From NCBI GenBank assembly GCA_000226015.1, contig JH153573.1, positions 177,014 to 224,282 on the forward strand: a stretch of DNA of 47,269 nt. The letters run 5' to 3'. Shown piece after piece: positions 34,567 through 45,597 of this stretch. The notes under the pieces were generated by a model. The model ran no database searches, was not told the origin of the DNA, and was given only the letters and a program-made list of their open reading frames with translations. How positions within the stretch are numbered: position 1 is the stretch's first letter; the number at the start of each line of letters is the position of its first letter. Source of the DNA: Mnemiopsis leidyi (lineage: Eukaryota > Ctenophora > Tentaculata > Lobata > Bolinopsidae). The position numbers and the translations under genes were made by a program.

Positions 34567-37500
34567 CGTCATCGGAGTCAGACATGACAGAGAAGTTCAG
34601 GGAAGATCGGGGGTTATTATCGTCGTCGTTCTCATCCTCGTCGTCTTCGTCATCATTGGACATGGAGGAGTTACTCGACGGAGATCTGTCGTTCATCTCC
34701 TCCGATAATATCGATCCTACATCTGAGATTTACGGAGCGTTTGAGTTGAACAAGACGACTACAAAATCAAGTGTTATTTATAGAGGTACGAGCTTTATCT
34801 TTTGGGACAATTAAAATTGGGCGGTTAATTTTAATGTAAGCGGATTTTATTGGGTTTTAAATAACAAAGAGATGTGTCAGTTAATATTACAGTTTCTACC
34901 GGTGGAACTCGAATCACAAGTTGAAGAAGACTGTGAAGAATAATTCTGTGATGACGTCATAGAATGCTCAGGTGAATCAGTGCCAGAAGATTGGAGTGTA
35001 TTTTGTGATGTGAGTTGTGATGTGAGTTGGGATGATGTTAGTGACGAATTGGGTAGTCCTAGGAAGTGGGTTTGGGGCTTAATCTGTGATTAAAACTCAA
35101 ACAATTCTTTTAAGTACGATAATATATTTTATAATAATAAATAATGATTTGATAAGTATTAAAACCTTCGTCATCGTCAAATTCAGAGTTGTCGACAGAG
35201 TCGTCTTCTTCGTCATCCTCGTCGTCATCATCATCCTCTTCGTCTTCTTCTTCCTCGTCATCGTCCCGGGAAGCTTTACTTCTTCCTACCTGAAAGAAAG
35301 ATTTTCTGCTTTTATACAAAACAAGACAAACATATAGGGATAAGGGGAAATTTATTTCGAATTTTCGTGTATACTTTTCCGGCCCTGAGTGAACAATCAA
35401 TTCTCAAATCATTGTAACGTCATGAATTTAACTCATACTAGTTGTTACGTCATGATACTTACAAGGTAAAGTTTGACGACAGATCCACCCGACCAGAGTT
35501 GTGTAAACTCTTCGTTAGTCGACTCCACGGTTACAAGTAACCGGTCTCTCCTGCAAGATCATAAGTTCTTCAAGAGATAGAATAAAGCGTCGTGCTAAGT
35601 AACACGAAGTAAAAACAATAAGTAACTAGGAAGGAGTAGTAACACAAAGTAAAGTAACTAGGAAGGAGTAGTAACACGAAGTAAAAACAATAAGTAACTA
35701 GGAAGGAGTAGGACGACTAACGAACCTGCAGAAGTTCAGGTCTACTATCTGCTTGCCCACGTCGTAACTACCGAGGGACGGGTAGCCCCCGTTAGCGGCG
35801 AACGTCTTGAAGGTGCTCTCAAAGGGTCCCATCACGTGTTTGTAGGAGGGGCTGATCTCGTGGTCCAGAATTTCCTGCTTCACGTGCGACACTGTCGGAA
35901 TTTTTGTTTCATTTAATAGGCAACAAACTTTGCTGCAACTGTAAATAAAAGCGATCGACATCATCGGAAGATAGATGTATAGCTTAGTTAGGTTAATTTT
36001 AGTGCATGTTCACTGCAACTGTAACGTAATACTGACACAGCCTCAGCAAATTTTAGAGGTTGGAAATAAATTGGTTCTCTAAGAATCATATCATTCGAAA
36101 TACTCACGTCCATACATGACATCCTTGGAGTGATTGTATTTCAGTAGACAGTTGTCCAAGGAATTAATCGTGTTGAGGAGTTTAAAAGTTCGCATGTCCC
36201 AAACTTCAGTGTTGATTATAATGTCAATCCCTAGACAAAAGAACAGTTTTGATGTGATCCAAACTATGTCATCTGTAAAAAATGAAGCTTGCATACTTTT
36301 CAGATTTCACAGCACTATACTAACGCATTGAGGTGAGGACGTATCGGTATATTCAGTTTTCTGAGCTGAGACTAATTTGAGAGTCTTAGTATATACGCTG
36401 CAGTAAAAAACATATGATCTTCAATTTTTTCAATCTTCAATTCTAAGTAAAAACTAACTGAAACAAACCAGAAGGTGCGAAAACGCCGCTGACAAAGTTG
36501 TTGAACTTGTCGAACTTATGGATGGCGGTGGGAGTGCGGTAGTCCCACAACACTCCGTCGTTCAGGACTAGATCGTCAGTGAAGTTAAACACTGCATGGT
36601 TCTTGTAGTACCCGTTCGACCTGGAAACGTTTGTTTAAGAATTGTAAAACGAAGGATTTAATTAGTTCAAGATATTGGTAACACAAAGAAGACCAAGTGC
36701 TCTCAGGAAGAAGATGTAAATACCCGGGAGGATTCGCGAGGACGGTGACTGTCCTGCCAGTGTAACAGTCCACTATAGAAGACTTGTGTTCCGGCATAGT
36801 ACACAGCAGTTTGTCGTCTGATAGGTAGCTGAAATAGAAAAGTAGAGCCGCGCTACAATGATGTGTAAGGTGCATAATTTTACTAACCAAAACCTTCCTA
36901 GCATGGTCAATACCCTGAACAGTGAACATTACCTGAACACAACATGGTCTACACCCTGAACAGTACCTGAACACAACATGGTCTACACCCTGAACAGTAC
37001 CTGAACACAACATGGTCAATACCCAGAACATTACCTGAACACAGCATGGTCTACACCCTGAATGTTGTGTCTCTGTTCAAGTAAATCTTTACTGTTTCCC
37101 GCTTCTGTGCAGCTGCCCGGATCTCGAATACCCCAAATCGTACAACAGTTGTTGGGTCGGTCCACGTCACCCTCCTGTGGAAACACGTGACTTAGACAGC
37201 AACTATAGCTACTGCTATCCCTCACATTCTTATCTAAAGTCTATAGTTACAGTTTTGAATCATTTGTAGTGCTCGCTGCACGTACAGCTGCACTGCAGAC
37301 TGCTGTAGGACGTGACTCTGTGTATAGTTTCTCCCTGTCCTTTGTTCCTCCCTTTAATGTGCACCATAAATACTGTTGACAATGTTACTACCTCAGTACC
37401 CCCACTATTTTCTGAACTCTATCCGTTTGTCATATGGAACAAAAAGATTTCGTTACGACTACAGTTTGAACTGCAGATGCAGCGTCGGCTGCAGTTGCAG

Positions 37501-40500
37501 TTCAATAAAATCGAATTAGTTTCTCTAACGATCGCTATTTGGTTCCACTCCGATGACGCAGGAGAACTACTTCATTAAGCTCCTTCTTGTGCGTTCCGGT
37601 CTTGTGCGTTCCGGTCGAATAACGCTACAACTTATCAATCGTCAAACACTTTACACATTGAAACAATCTTGACGATTTCTATTTAAATTGTAGGCAGATA
37701 ACGTACCGTCGTCAAACCATGCTTGTAACAGTATCTTTTATTCATTTTCAGATAGACTACATGAGAAATAGCAATGCCACAGACGTGACCCTAAAGTTGA
37801 ACTGATTTAGCTAAATTAGATATTCTCATGATGTTACCTTATCAAGGTACTGTTACACTTATTCTCCCAAAGAATTTCACTCACCCCCAACATTTCAGTT
37901 GATACTTTTCAGATCCTCGTTAATTACTGTCATCTTTGCGTGGTGTCCATAGTCGGCACAATATTAAAATACCTTATTATGATCAAGCTCGCCCGGCACA
38001 CACAACATGTTGTTTAATTCCTCAAAACTTTCTTTAGCATGACTGGCGTCGGGATAATTTAGATAACCTGATTTCTTGTCTAGTTTTACGGTTGCACTAC
38101 GTTACAGTTGCCGCCATGAAACGTTCATTACTTGACCCTTCATTTTCGGCTGGTTTATATCTCGCCCCCACCGCTCTTGCAGATATGGTGCAATCACGCA
38201 GTTCTGTGTTCATGTATGGTTGTACAGGGTGGTTTTTAAATTTGGATACCTCCTTACATGGAACTGAAAATTGCTCATAACTTTACTTCCGGTGCATGTT
38301 TTTTGATGAAACTTTAAGAATCTGTTCGTTGTTCCTATGAGATGATCTATAACAGTTTTTGAAATGATGCGATAGGCCATTTTAGTATGATGCACAAATG
38401 TGCGCAAAAGTACGCTAAAATTTCAATATCGTCAAATTTGCTCTAATCATCCTGAAAATTGGTATGCATCATCTCTAAGTCACCAATAAGGAATCCTAAA
38501 ATTTCATCCAAAATGTTGTTCAGAACCTTAGATATGACCGATTTTGTAATTAGAAGAAAAAGAATTGGTGAGCTTGTATCTAAAAGGGTCATAAGTTGGA
38601 TTCTAAACATCATTTTTGATGATATTTTCAGGATTCCTTCTTGGTGACTAAGAGAGGATGATTAGAGCAAATTTGACAACAACACCATCCTGTATATATA
38701 GATAAATATACCAGGAGATCTTGTTTATTCGTCTTTTCTATAAACCTAAACGGCGGAAGTATGTAAAAGTTAAAAAACATTTCAAATTCTTATCTAATAC
38801 CAATCCACGTACCGAACGCGTCTGCAGCCGGCAGTGAGAAATTTAAGAAATTGTAAAGGTGTTACATATGATGGTTTAAAAATATCCCACAGCCTCTAAA
38901 CCGTTTGGTAGACGTCTTGGACTAAGCATCCGCTTCCAGAATTTTCTAAATCTTCTGATGAAAGTCAGGAAATGGAATATTGTCAGCATGCGCTGTATTT
39001 CGACCAGACGAGTGCACATGATCGACAGCGATGATTGGAAGATTTTGTGCCACCCTACGCAAGTTCATATATTTTGTAACCTAATTCAGGAATGAAGGAG
39101 CGCCAATAAGTGAAGGTTATCTAATTAAGGCTGATTAAAGAAAACTCATCCTGCACCATTATGCGGGATGCTGCACATGAACTCGGCATGCCGCATTCTG
39201 GCGCTTTTATCCGTTTATCGATTGTTTAAGAAATCACTTGTACCCTGCACATTCAAAACCTCCATATTTCTCTGAGAATTAACTTATTAAATGGAAGGGA
39301 AAAGGCCGAGGAAGGGAATCCTGTAAGTTTTGAGAACTCCACGTGCAAACTATCGTCGAACTCGCATTCTTAACTTTATCTTAACAATTTTCTAAGAATT
39401 TGCCGTATTTTCCGTCCTGAAACATATTTTTAGTTACAGTATTCTGACGTACGGTGTGTACATTTGAAACGTACCCCGGTCGAGCTAGATACCATCATCT
39501 TGGAGGACTGGGAGAGGACCAGAGAAGTTATAGGTTCACATTCGGCACTCTCCGTGTTTTGTACACAGAAGTAGGGGGGATGTTCTGTCATCTTGTACAC
39601 CTGGAAAACAGGAAATGTTAGGAAGGATGTTCTGCCATTTTGTATATCTGGAAAACAGGCAACGTTAGGACACCCACATACAGGTACTTTCGGTCTCTTC
39701 CCGGACATAGTTATTGCTGAGAGCACTTTTTGCAATATACAGCATGGTGAAGGGTAACAAAACTCTGAATAGCTAAACACGGCGTAGGTATTATCTCAGC
39801 TTATAGTAACTATAGTAACTATGTTTGGTAACTATAGTAACTGTGTTTGGTAACTATAGTAACTATGTTTGCCGATTACTGTTAAACGTGCAGCTACATT
39901 CTCTTTATTGTGGTCGTTCCTAAAATTTTGATTTCCCCAGCTGGGAATCCCAACCTGGAATTACCTGAGTTAAGGTTCACATATTTGTTTGCCAACATTT
40001 TATAATACCTTATAATGTAGTCAAGCCTAAAGTAGAATTTTAACTAAGCACCAAACTATACTCAAAAAGTGAAACCTTGATATGACCGTTGTTGCACCCG
40101 GCCACTATATAATCCGAGAAGGTTAGACAGCTGGTGTAGTTGACATTCTCCCATTCCTCAGCATTCCTGTTGTCCATCCTCAGAGTGTAGTACGGTTTGA
40201 ACTTGCTGAATATGTACTTGTAGTCTCGGTAACGCCCATTACGACCTGGACAAGGGGGAGGGGTTCAGAATTTATTAATTTAATTGCGCACTGCCCACTT
40301 GAACAAGGGACTTAATGGAAGTGAAATTTAATAACAAGTCAGAAAGTGACAATGATTACATCCAGTTTGACAAAAATCTTCGCTTGAGTAGATTCCTTGT
40401 TTGGTATTTAGTTTGGTCATCAGGTAACATTTTGGATTACGGCGGAGACAAAATTTGTCAATCTAGGCACAATTTTATGTGCAACACGTACTTACTTCAC

Positions 40501-43500
40501 GCCATTCAAAGAGAGGTTTATACCTGCACTGGTGCCTATTGCCTTTAACGATAGGCTTTATCATTGAAAATTTGAAAAATCCTTTTGTTCATGCTTAAAT
40601 ACCGAAGTGTTGTTACTCTAAGTTTACTATTAGTTTAACAAATTCTATAGTTTTTGGTCAAACGCTTATTATACGCGATCTTTACACAAATTTAAAGGTA
40701 TTTCTTTATAAGAAGACGTATAAGAGTTCTTCTCAATGCGATAACGACACTGTTTCCATGATTGGAACTTTGAGAACATTCCTAAGGCGCACTGAGCTAA
40801 ATTGCTCGCAGTACTACCTTATAAGGGTTTAAGACTGTAAATTCACACTAAGTATTTGTATCAACATTTTGAAGCAAGAGGGACTTGTTTTTCTAAGTGG
40901 TCTTTGTACCCGAACAATTTGTATCATTAACTGCTTCAGAAGTTGAAAATGATAAACCTATTTTGGATATCAATCGAAGCTTCATCTGGCGATCTCATCT
41001 GGCGGTCTAAATCACTTCATCATTGCCCCGATTGGTGCAGCAAGCCCATACTGGTTTAAATCTAGATGAAATTCGGGAGGTCCTGTACCAGGATGTCCTG
41101 CACCAGGATGAAAGTTTTCTGTCTCAGGCTGCAGTTCGTCCAACTGGTCGGCGTGACAAATTAGTGATTAATGATTATGACGGGTTTCTGACAAGCCCCC
41201 TAGAAAAACGACAATGACACCATATTCTCAATCTGAAATTGGTTAATTTAGCTGAAGTGTTATTTTAAGAGTAACCACTCATTTCGCACAAAGGTAGTGA
41301 ACATGAGGTTGCCCGTTAGTGATGATCCCAGAGCGGAAGCGGAGGAAAACCCCATGAAATCAGCTCGAGAAATCTTGGACCGGGAAAACATATCAACGGA
41401 GGAAAGGTCAGTGGAGAGCATTTTACAAGAGTTTACCGAACTTGCCAACTTACTTCGTCCCCGCTGGGAACTGTTATGCTCCTACAGGATGTGGGAAAAC
41501 ACGGGACGAAAGGGGGACGAGCCAGTATTTTGGGACGACGATTCGAAAGCAGAGCGGTCAGCCAAGTACGCCCTGGCGCCATGCCAGCTCATAAATAAGT
41601 GCCTTAGTGCGGCGGTAGAGCTCACCTTGGTTGCTTACTCGCCTGAGAAGTTGAAGAGCGTGATGTCCGCCTTGTTCAACCAGGCGGAGGAGAATGTCAA
41701 TCTGCTGCGGAACACGGCTATCTACGGGGAGGAGGCTATGGAGCAGGAGGCTTTACACCTCATTTTCAGGATAGCTGAGGATTACCCGGACCTCCACCTG
41801 GATATGGTGAGAAGCAAGGCAAGGGAGAGGGAGATCAGCATCACCCCACTCTCCCTATTAGAAACGCTGGTGGTGCACCTACCTCGATCTCTAAAACAAC
41901 AGCACCCGGAAGTTTACACAGATCTACCCTTTCTTTACTTCCTCAACTACTCCGAACTAGTTGTAGCTGAACTTCAGCTACTCCGGGTCCCTGCCATACT
42001 CCAGAACTCTGCTGCTACATATCACTTCTCCTCAACTTCGGAGCTCCTAAAGAACAACCCGATCCTACGTGCGGCCTCAAAACTGGCCGCCCAATCGCCC
42101 TTGATCGAGCAATTTATATCATCTTTCCCCGAGTTGTTCGGATACAGAAACCTGGCGGACAAAACCTTCACTTTTGTAGGCGCAGGGTTTCCTCTCACTG
42201 GGATCATCCTCCACATAGAGACGGGGGCTTCTATCAACCTCATCGACTACGACAAAGATGCCGTGAAAACAGCGAAGAAGTTTCTAGCAATAACGGAGAA
42301 GTTGGGTGTCACTCGCCCCGGAGCGTTCAAAGTGATCATGGCAGATGCGAGAGACGTGGTCTACCTGCCGACCCGCCGACTACCGGGCACGATAAGACGA
42401 CACGACGGAGCGAACTGTCCACCATACTGCCCGACCAACCCCAAATTGAGCGGCAAACAGATCGTCCCCACCGACATCCTGGACTTGGCAAGTGCGCTCA
42501 GTGCGGAAGACACAGCCCAGGTTATTCGGGAAAACGCTGCTCTGGTCCCGACAATCCGGAAGAGGAACGTACGAGGAATCTCGGAGGTTCTTTACGAGAG
42601 ATTTACTTTGAGGGAGGGAGAGAGTAACTTCCGGCTGGCCGGGGAAGTCACTCCTCCGCAGAAGGTCGTTAGCGGAGCTACTCCTGCTCATCTGGTAACG
42701 GGATTGACTGCTACACGTAACATCAACTCTTGTCAGCTCTATGTCAACACGTGCAACTTTGGGTCCAAGTTTAAGTTTTTGGAGAATATTTTCAGTTTTT
42801 CGGGTTATGAGCAGCTCAAAGAAAACGTTGAAGAGGGCGAAAGTAGAGGATATTGGGACAACAGGGTGCGAGAATTTTACAAAGTTAATGAAATCACGAA
42901 TAAAATTTCCGATTTTGAGTTATAATCATGAATATCTACCGTAGTCTCATTACTAATTTTGATAATTTGCAGAGTTTTAACCACCTATACCATGTAGTAT
43001 ACATGTAGTTGCAGTTTAAGTTGATTTTAGCACCATTGATCAAACTTTCAGATCAAGTTGTCACGTTTAGTAATTAGACGAATTAAAGCTTTCGAATACA
43101 TTTTATGACTTACACTTGAAAATAACGAGTACATATGTTAAGGTTTGCAGTCGGCTGGAGGTTAATGATATCCATTGTTGCTGTTATTGTTATTACTATT
43201 GTTTAGTAAAATCACATCTTTTTCTAGTATTGATCAACCTTATTCAGTCATACTCATGTTTAAACCTTTAAAAATTTAAAGAATGTCAAGTTTATAGTGT
43301 GAAATCCATACCTCCGTAAGGCACCCCATAAAGTCTCTGTTGGTGTCGGACCACAACATTGACTGGAGCTTCGTAGAGTTGGGGTTGCGGATCCGGACAT
43401 TTGTGTTCTCGGAATAGGGAAAACTTGGGAACAATAGACATGGGATGTTCACACTGAAATAGAGGTGTGTTAGTTAAGATCTGAGTAAAATTCATGTGGT

Positions 43501-45597
43501 GAGATTGAGCGTTCTGTTGAGGTGCTGTGCAAGCTTTAAGAAATTCTTGTGATAAGTTTAGACCGATAAGTTAATCAATTATCGGCCGTTGAAGGTCATT
43601 GGCGTAGCATTTACAGATGTACTGGTACTACAGATGTACTAGACCTCGGCCTCGCCTTACCTAACTTCCTGGTTCATATTATATGTGCCCTCTTAACTTA
43701 TTCTATGATATGGCCACCTTATCCTAATTCTGATTAGGCTAATTAGATCTGTGTTTGCTGGGAGTTTGAAAAATAAAAATGAAAACTGCATTCACTTTTA
43801 CGACTCTTTTATTATGTCTTATCCGACAAGAATCATGAGTCGGGACTTGGGAAATTTGAAATTGTTGGACATGAAGTCGAACGAAAAGATGATATTACAT
43901 TTCTTAGCCTTTTTTCTACGGAGCTGCAATTTCTCTTGCAACTGGATCATCCTAAATTGCCTAATTACTTATCTGGGAAAAATTCAGTCACTTGATGGCC
44001 GCTCAAATGTCACCACGAACGCGTGGCTAACATTTAATTTTTTGATTAAATTAAATTGTCAGTACCTAGATCATCTAAATGCATTTCCAGAACGATACGT
44101 CGCAGCCGCTATTTAAGATTGTCCGAAACCTATCTTGTCTAGGAGACTGAATTCAAGCTGAATATCGAATACTGCCATACTGCTCTTCAACCTAAATAAA
44201 TACCATCTAACCATCATGTGTTGATCTCTCATGAAGTTGTAGACCAGATCATTGAGGGAGGGAGGATGGTACATCTGGCTAGTTCTAGCTTCCAGAGCTT
44301 CCATGTGGTCTTTAACTCCAAAGGACTTCTGAGGAACCTGCAAGATTTCATTGACAGTCTATTTTGGAGTCGTCCATACAAAATTCCGACAATAACTTAA
44401 CCCTTAAAAATTCCATTCACTCCATTCTTGGAATAGATAAATAATATATAACAGTATTACTAACCTTGGAAGTGGTAGATCTTATTGCGGAGGGAGAAAG
44501 GAGGTTAGCAGGGGAAACGTCAGGATCACATCCGCTTGCGACACGAGATCGAGCGTTGCGGATAACAAGTTTTTTACAAGGAGTTATGGGAGACATGAGA
44601 TGAGTTGTGCTAGGGAGCTGGGGCTCGGATTTAACTGGGTAGATGGCCAGGTCCTTGCCAAGCTTCTGTTTCACCTCGTCTACCAGAGCATTTGCGGTAC
44701 TTTTCAGTCCACATCTGGAGGAGATATTACTTGTTTTATGTGTCCTATCATGCACTAGATTGGTTGCTTATCAAATTTCACAGCACGCATCTAGGGCAAT
44801 ATGTTCAGGTGTCTTAGCCGGTACTGGCTTTAAAGCTCCAATGCACTGACTTACGAATAACTGATGTTCTGATACCCTTATGATAGACTCTATAAGTTAG
44901 CAGCTCAAAATTGTCGAAAAATTTTAGCTTTAAAGTTGGTCCCAAATCTCTTGGACCATAAAATTGGTTCTTCAATAAATTGAATGAGAAATGAAACCTA
45001 CTCCTGTGTGTCGTATGATGATTTTTGTTTATTTCAGTGCAATATTGTTCCAGAACATTTTAAACCTGGTTTCTGGGCATAATGAGCTAATAAGTTTGGA
45101 TCTAATCATCGTGGATGAATGGAATCGCCAAGATGACAAGAAACTTTCAGAGATTGTTGCTGGGAACCATAAGTAAAAGGAGAGAAATTAAATTTTGATG
45201 TACCAGTATTTCTGACAAGGTAAAATCAAATATACATCATATATCCAATAAATAGCTTCAATTTATGTAATCTATGACTTTCTGGAGTTGAATTTGCATA
45301 AAGTCCAAGTTTGAGGAATTTTAAGTGTAATTATGAGAACGGACTTAAACTATCAGCGAAAAATTAGCAATTTCAATGTTTATTAATAATATTAAACTCA
45401 CTCTAATAAACTTGAATGCAGTAAATGATAAATCTCATCCTTGTTGAAAGTTATAGGAGTTTTCGAGACGATGTCGACTTTAGTCATCTTGTTCATCAGA
45501 GATGGTTCATTAGCTGCCTTATCAGTCGATACTCCAAATAGAACTTCCAGTAGTGCTCTTGTGTACGTACAGAACTTGGAGTGAGTTTCCACATTTT
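34567..45597 (-). CDS. DCAF1: DCAF1 (VprBP) homologue, 3' half
   Basis: DCAF1 is the substrate receptor of CUL4-DDB1 and EDVP ubiquitin ligases, mainly nuclear. Minus-strand exons in order are 45597-45402, 44714-44465, 44337-44212, 43453-43312, 40245-40076, 39600-39475, 37174-37035, 36828-36724, 36620-36469, 36230-36108, 35891-35726, 35550-35463, 35289-35166, 35058-34900 and 34722-34567. All phases fit, giving about 741 codons. Exons 1-2 carry [15 protein letters not shown] and a LisH motif ([22 protein letters not shown]). Exons 3-4 carry [15 protein letters not shown] then [14 protein letters not shown]. The WD40 part includes [10 protein letters not shown] and NTEVWDMR, the two WDxR motifs that contact DDB1, with IHKFDKFN between. 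Exon 35289-35166 starts the D/E-rich tail. The N-terminal armadillo half is missing, beyond or near the right edge. The 3' terminus is uncertain: after 34567 either a donor is used or the frame ends within 12 codons. Confidence 0.92.
35598..35710. repeat. 40-bp tandem repeat filling a DCAF1 intron
   Basis: Two full units of AGTAACACGAAGTAAAAACA..TAACTAGGAAGGAGT flank one internally shortened unit. They occupy most of the 175-bp intron 35551-35725 and run almost up to the donor of the exon ending at 35726. Confidence 0.75.
36901..37068. repeat. 34-bp tandem repeats that copy a DCAF1 splice donor
   Basis: ACCTGAACAC recurs at 36931, 36965, 36999 and 37033, an exact 34-bp period, with a partial fifth copy at 36901-36920. 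On the minus strand each full unit contains the last bases of the exon ending at 37035 plus its donor (TTCAG|GTAATG or TTCAG|GTACTG). Confidence 0.85.
38225..38692. mobile_element. MITE with TA duplication, Tc1/mariner-like ends, internal foldback
   Basis: The left end CAGGGTGGTTTTTAAATTTG and right end (reverse) CAGGATGGTGTTGTTG are flanked by TA at 38223-38224 and 38693-38694. Inside the right half a longer inverted repeat is visible: GTCAAATTTGCTCTAATCAT near 38434 is inverted near 38656-38676, and AAGTCACCAATAAGGAATCC near 38480 is inverted near 38633. It has no transposase. It lies in the DCAF1 intron between 37175 and 39474. ORFs within it are not genes. Confidence 0.7.
39578..39671. 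repeat. 47-bp tandem duplication copying a DCAF1 splice acceptor
   Basis: GGATGTTCTGTCATCTTGTA..CTGGAAAACAGG at 39578 is repeated at 39625 with few changes. On the minus strand the unit contains the tract CCTGTTTTCCAG and the first codons of the exon that starts at 39600. An upstream near-copy of the acceptor therefore exists at 39648-39649. Confidence 0.8.
39809..39874. repeat. 22-bp tandem repeat, three units
   Basis: ACTATAGTAACTATGTTTGG plus TA is repeated three times with single-base changes, in the DCAF1 intron between 39601 and 40075. Confidence 0.85.
41303..42925 (+). CDS. Intronless SAM-binding protein, nicotianamine-synthase/methyltransferase-like, nested in DCAF1
   Basis: One uninterrupted frame of 540 codons, ATG at 41303. 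It is clearly GC-richer than its surroundings and lies on the strand opposite DCAF1, in the intron between DCAF1 exons 43453-43312 and 40245-40076. Residues 1-285 are mostly helical. A Rossmann SAM-binding core follows: [12 protein letters not shown] (289-300, motif I), LIDYDKDA (313-320, acidic end of strand 2), [10 protein letters not shown] (346-355), then DILDLASAL (391-399) and [14 protein letters not shown] (421-434). The order FVGxG-PLTG, D-D, ADA, then R..G..E.LYE recalls nicotianamine synthases and bacterial NAS-like proteins, which transfer aminopropyl groups from SAM to build metal chelators. A generic SAM methyltransferase is the alternative. A Cys-containing insertion (CPPYCP, about 372-377) follows the ADA motif. 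ATTAAA at about 43083 may be its poly(A) signal. Confidence 0.8.
   Translation: MRLPVSDDPRAEAEENPMKSAREILDRENISTEERSVESILQEFTELANLLRPRWELLCSYRMWENTGRKGDEPVFWDDDSKAERSAKYALAPCQLINKCLSAAVELTLVAYSPEKLKSVMSALFNQAEENVNLLRNTAIYGEEAMEQEALHLIFRIAEDYPDLHLDMVRSKAREREISITPLSLLETLVVHLPRSLKQQHPEVYTDLPFLYFLNYSELVVAELQLLRVPAILQNSAATYHFSSTSELLKNNPILRAASKLAAQSPLIEQFISSFPELFGYRNLADKTFTFVGAGFPLTGIILHIETGASINLIDYDKDAVKTAKKFLAITEKLGVTRPGAFKVIMADARDVVYLPTRRLPGTIRRHDGANCPPYCPTNPKLSGKQIVPTDILDLASALSAEDTAQVIRENAALVPTIRKRNVRGISEVLYERFTLREGESNFRLAGEVTPPQKVVSGATPAHLVTGLTATRNINSCQLYVNTCNFGSKFKFLENIFSFSGYEQLKENVEEGESRGYWDNRVREFYKVNEITNKISDFEL

Noticed and set aside
34584..34814. Plus-strand Ser-rich ORF that looks like the start of a gene
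   Set aside because: The minus strand over the same bases is a phase-matched acidic exon of DCAF1. The Ser run is the complement of the Asp/Glu codons, and downstream plus-strand frames hit stops.
35086..35337. Plus-strand hydrophobic ORF ([17 protein letters not shown])
   Set aside because: It is the antisense shadow of the D/E-rich DCAF1 tail.
36585..37031. 148-codon minus ORF with [12 protein letters not shown] repeats
   Set aside because: It is read-through of the 34-bp donor array and intron. The true exons are 37174-37035 and 36828-36724.
41023..41217. 64-codon plus ORF just upstream of the NAS-like gene
   Set aside because: There is no proper ATG at its start. It has an internal short repeat (GTCCTG.ACCAGGATG twice) and no recognisable family. 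It could be 5' UTR or a remnant, which I cannot support.
43751..44116. 121-codon plus ORF antisense to a DCAF1 intron
   Set aside because: It begins at GTG, has no domain, and lies wholly in intron sequence.
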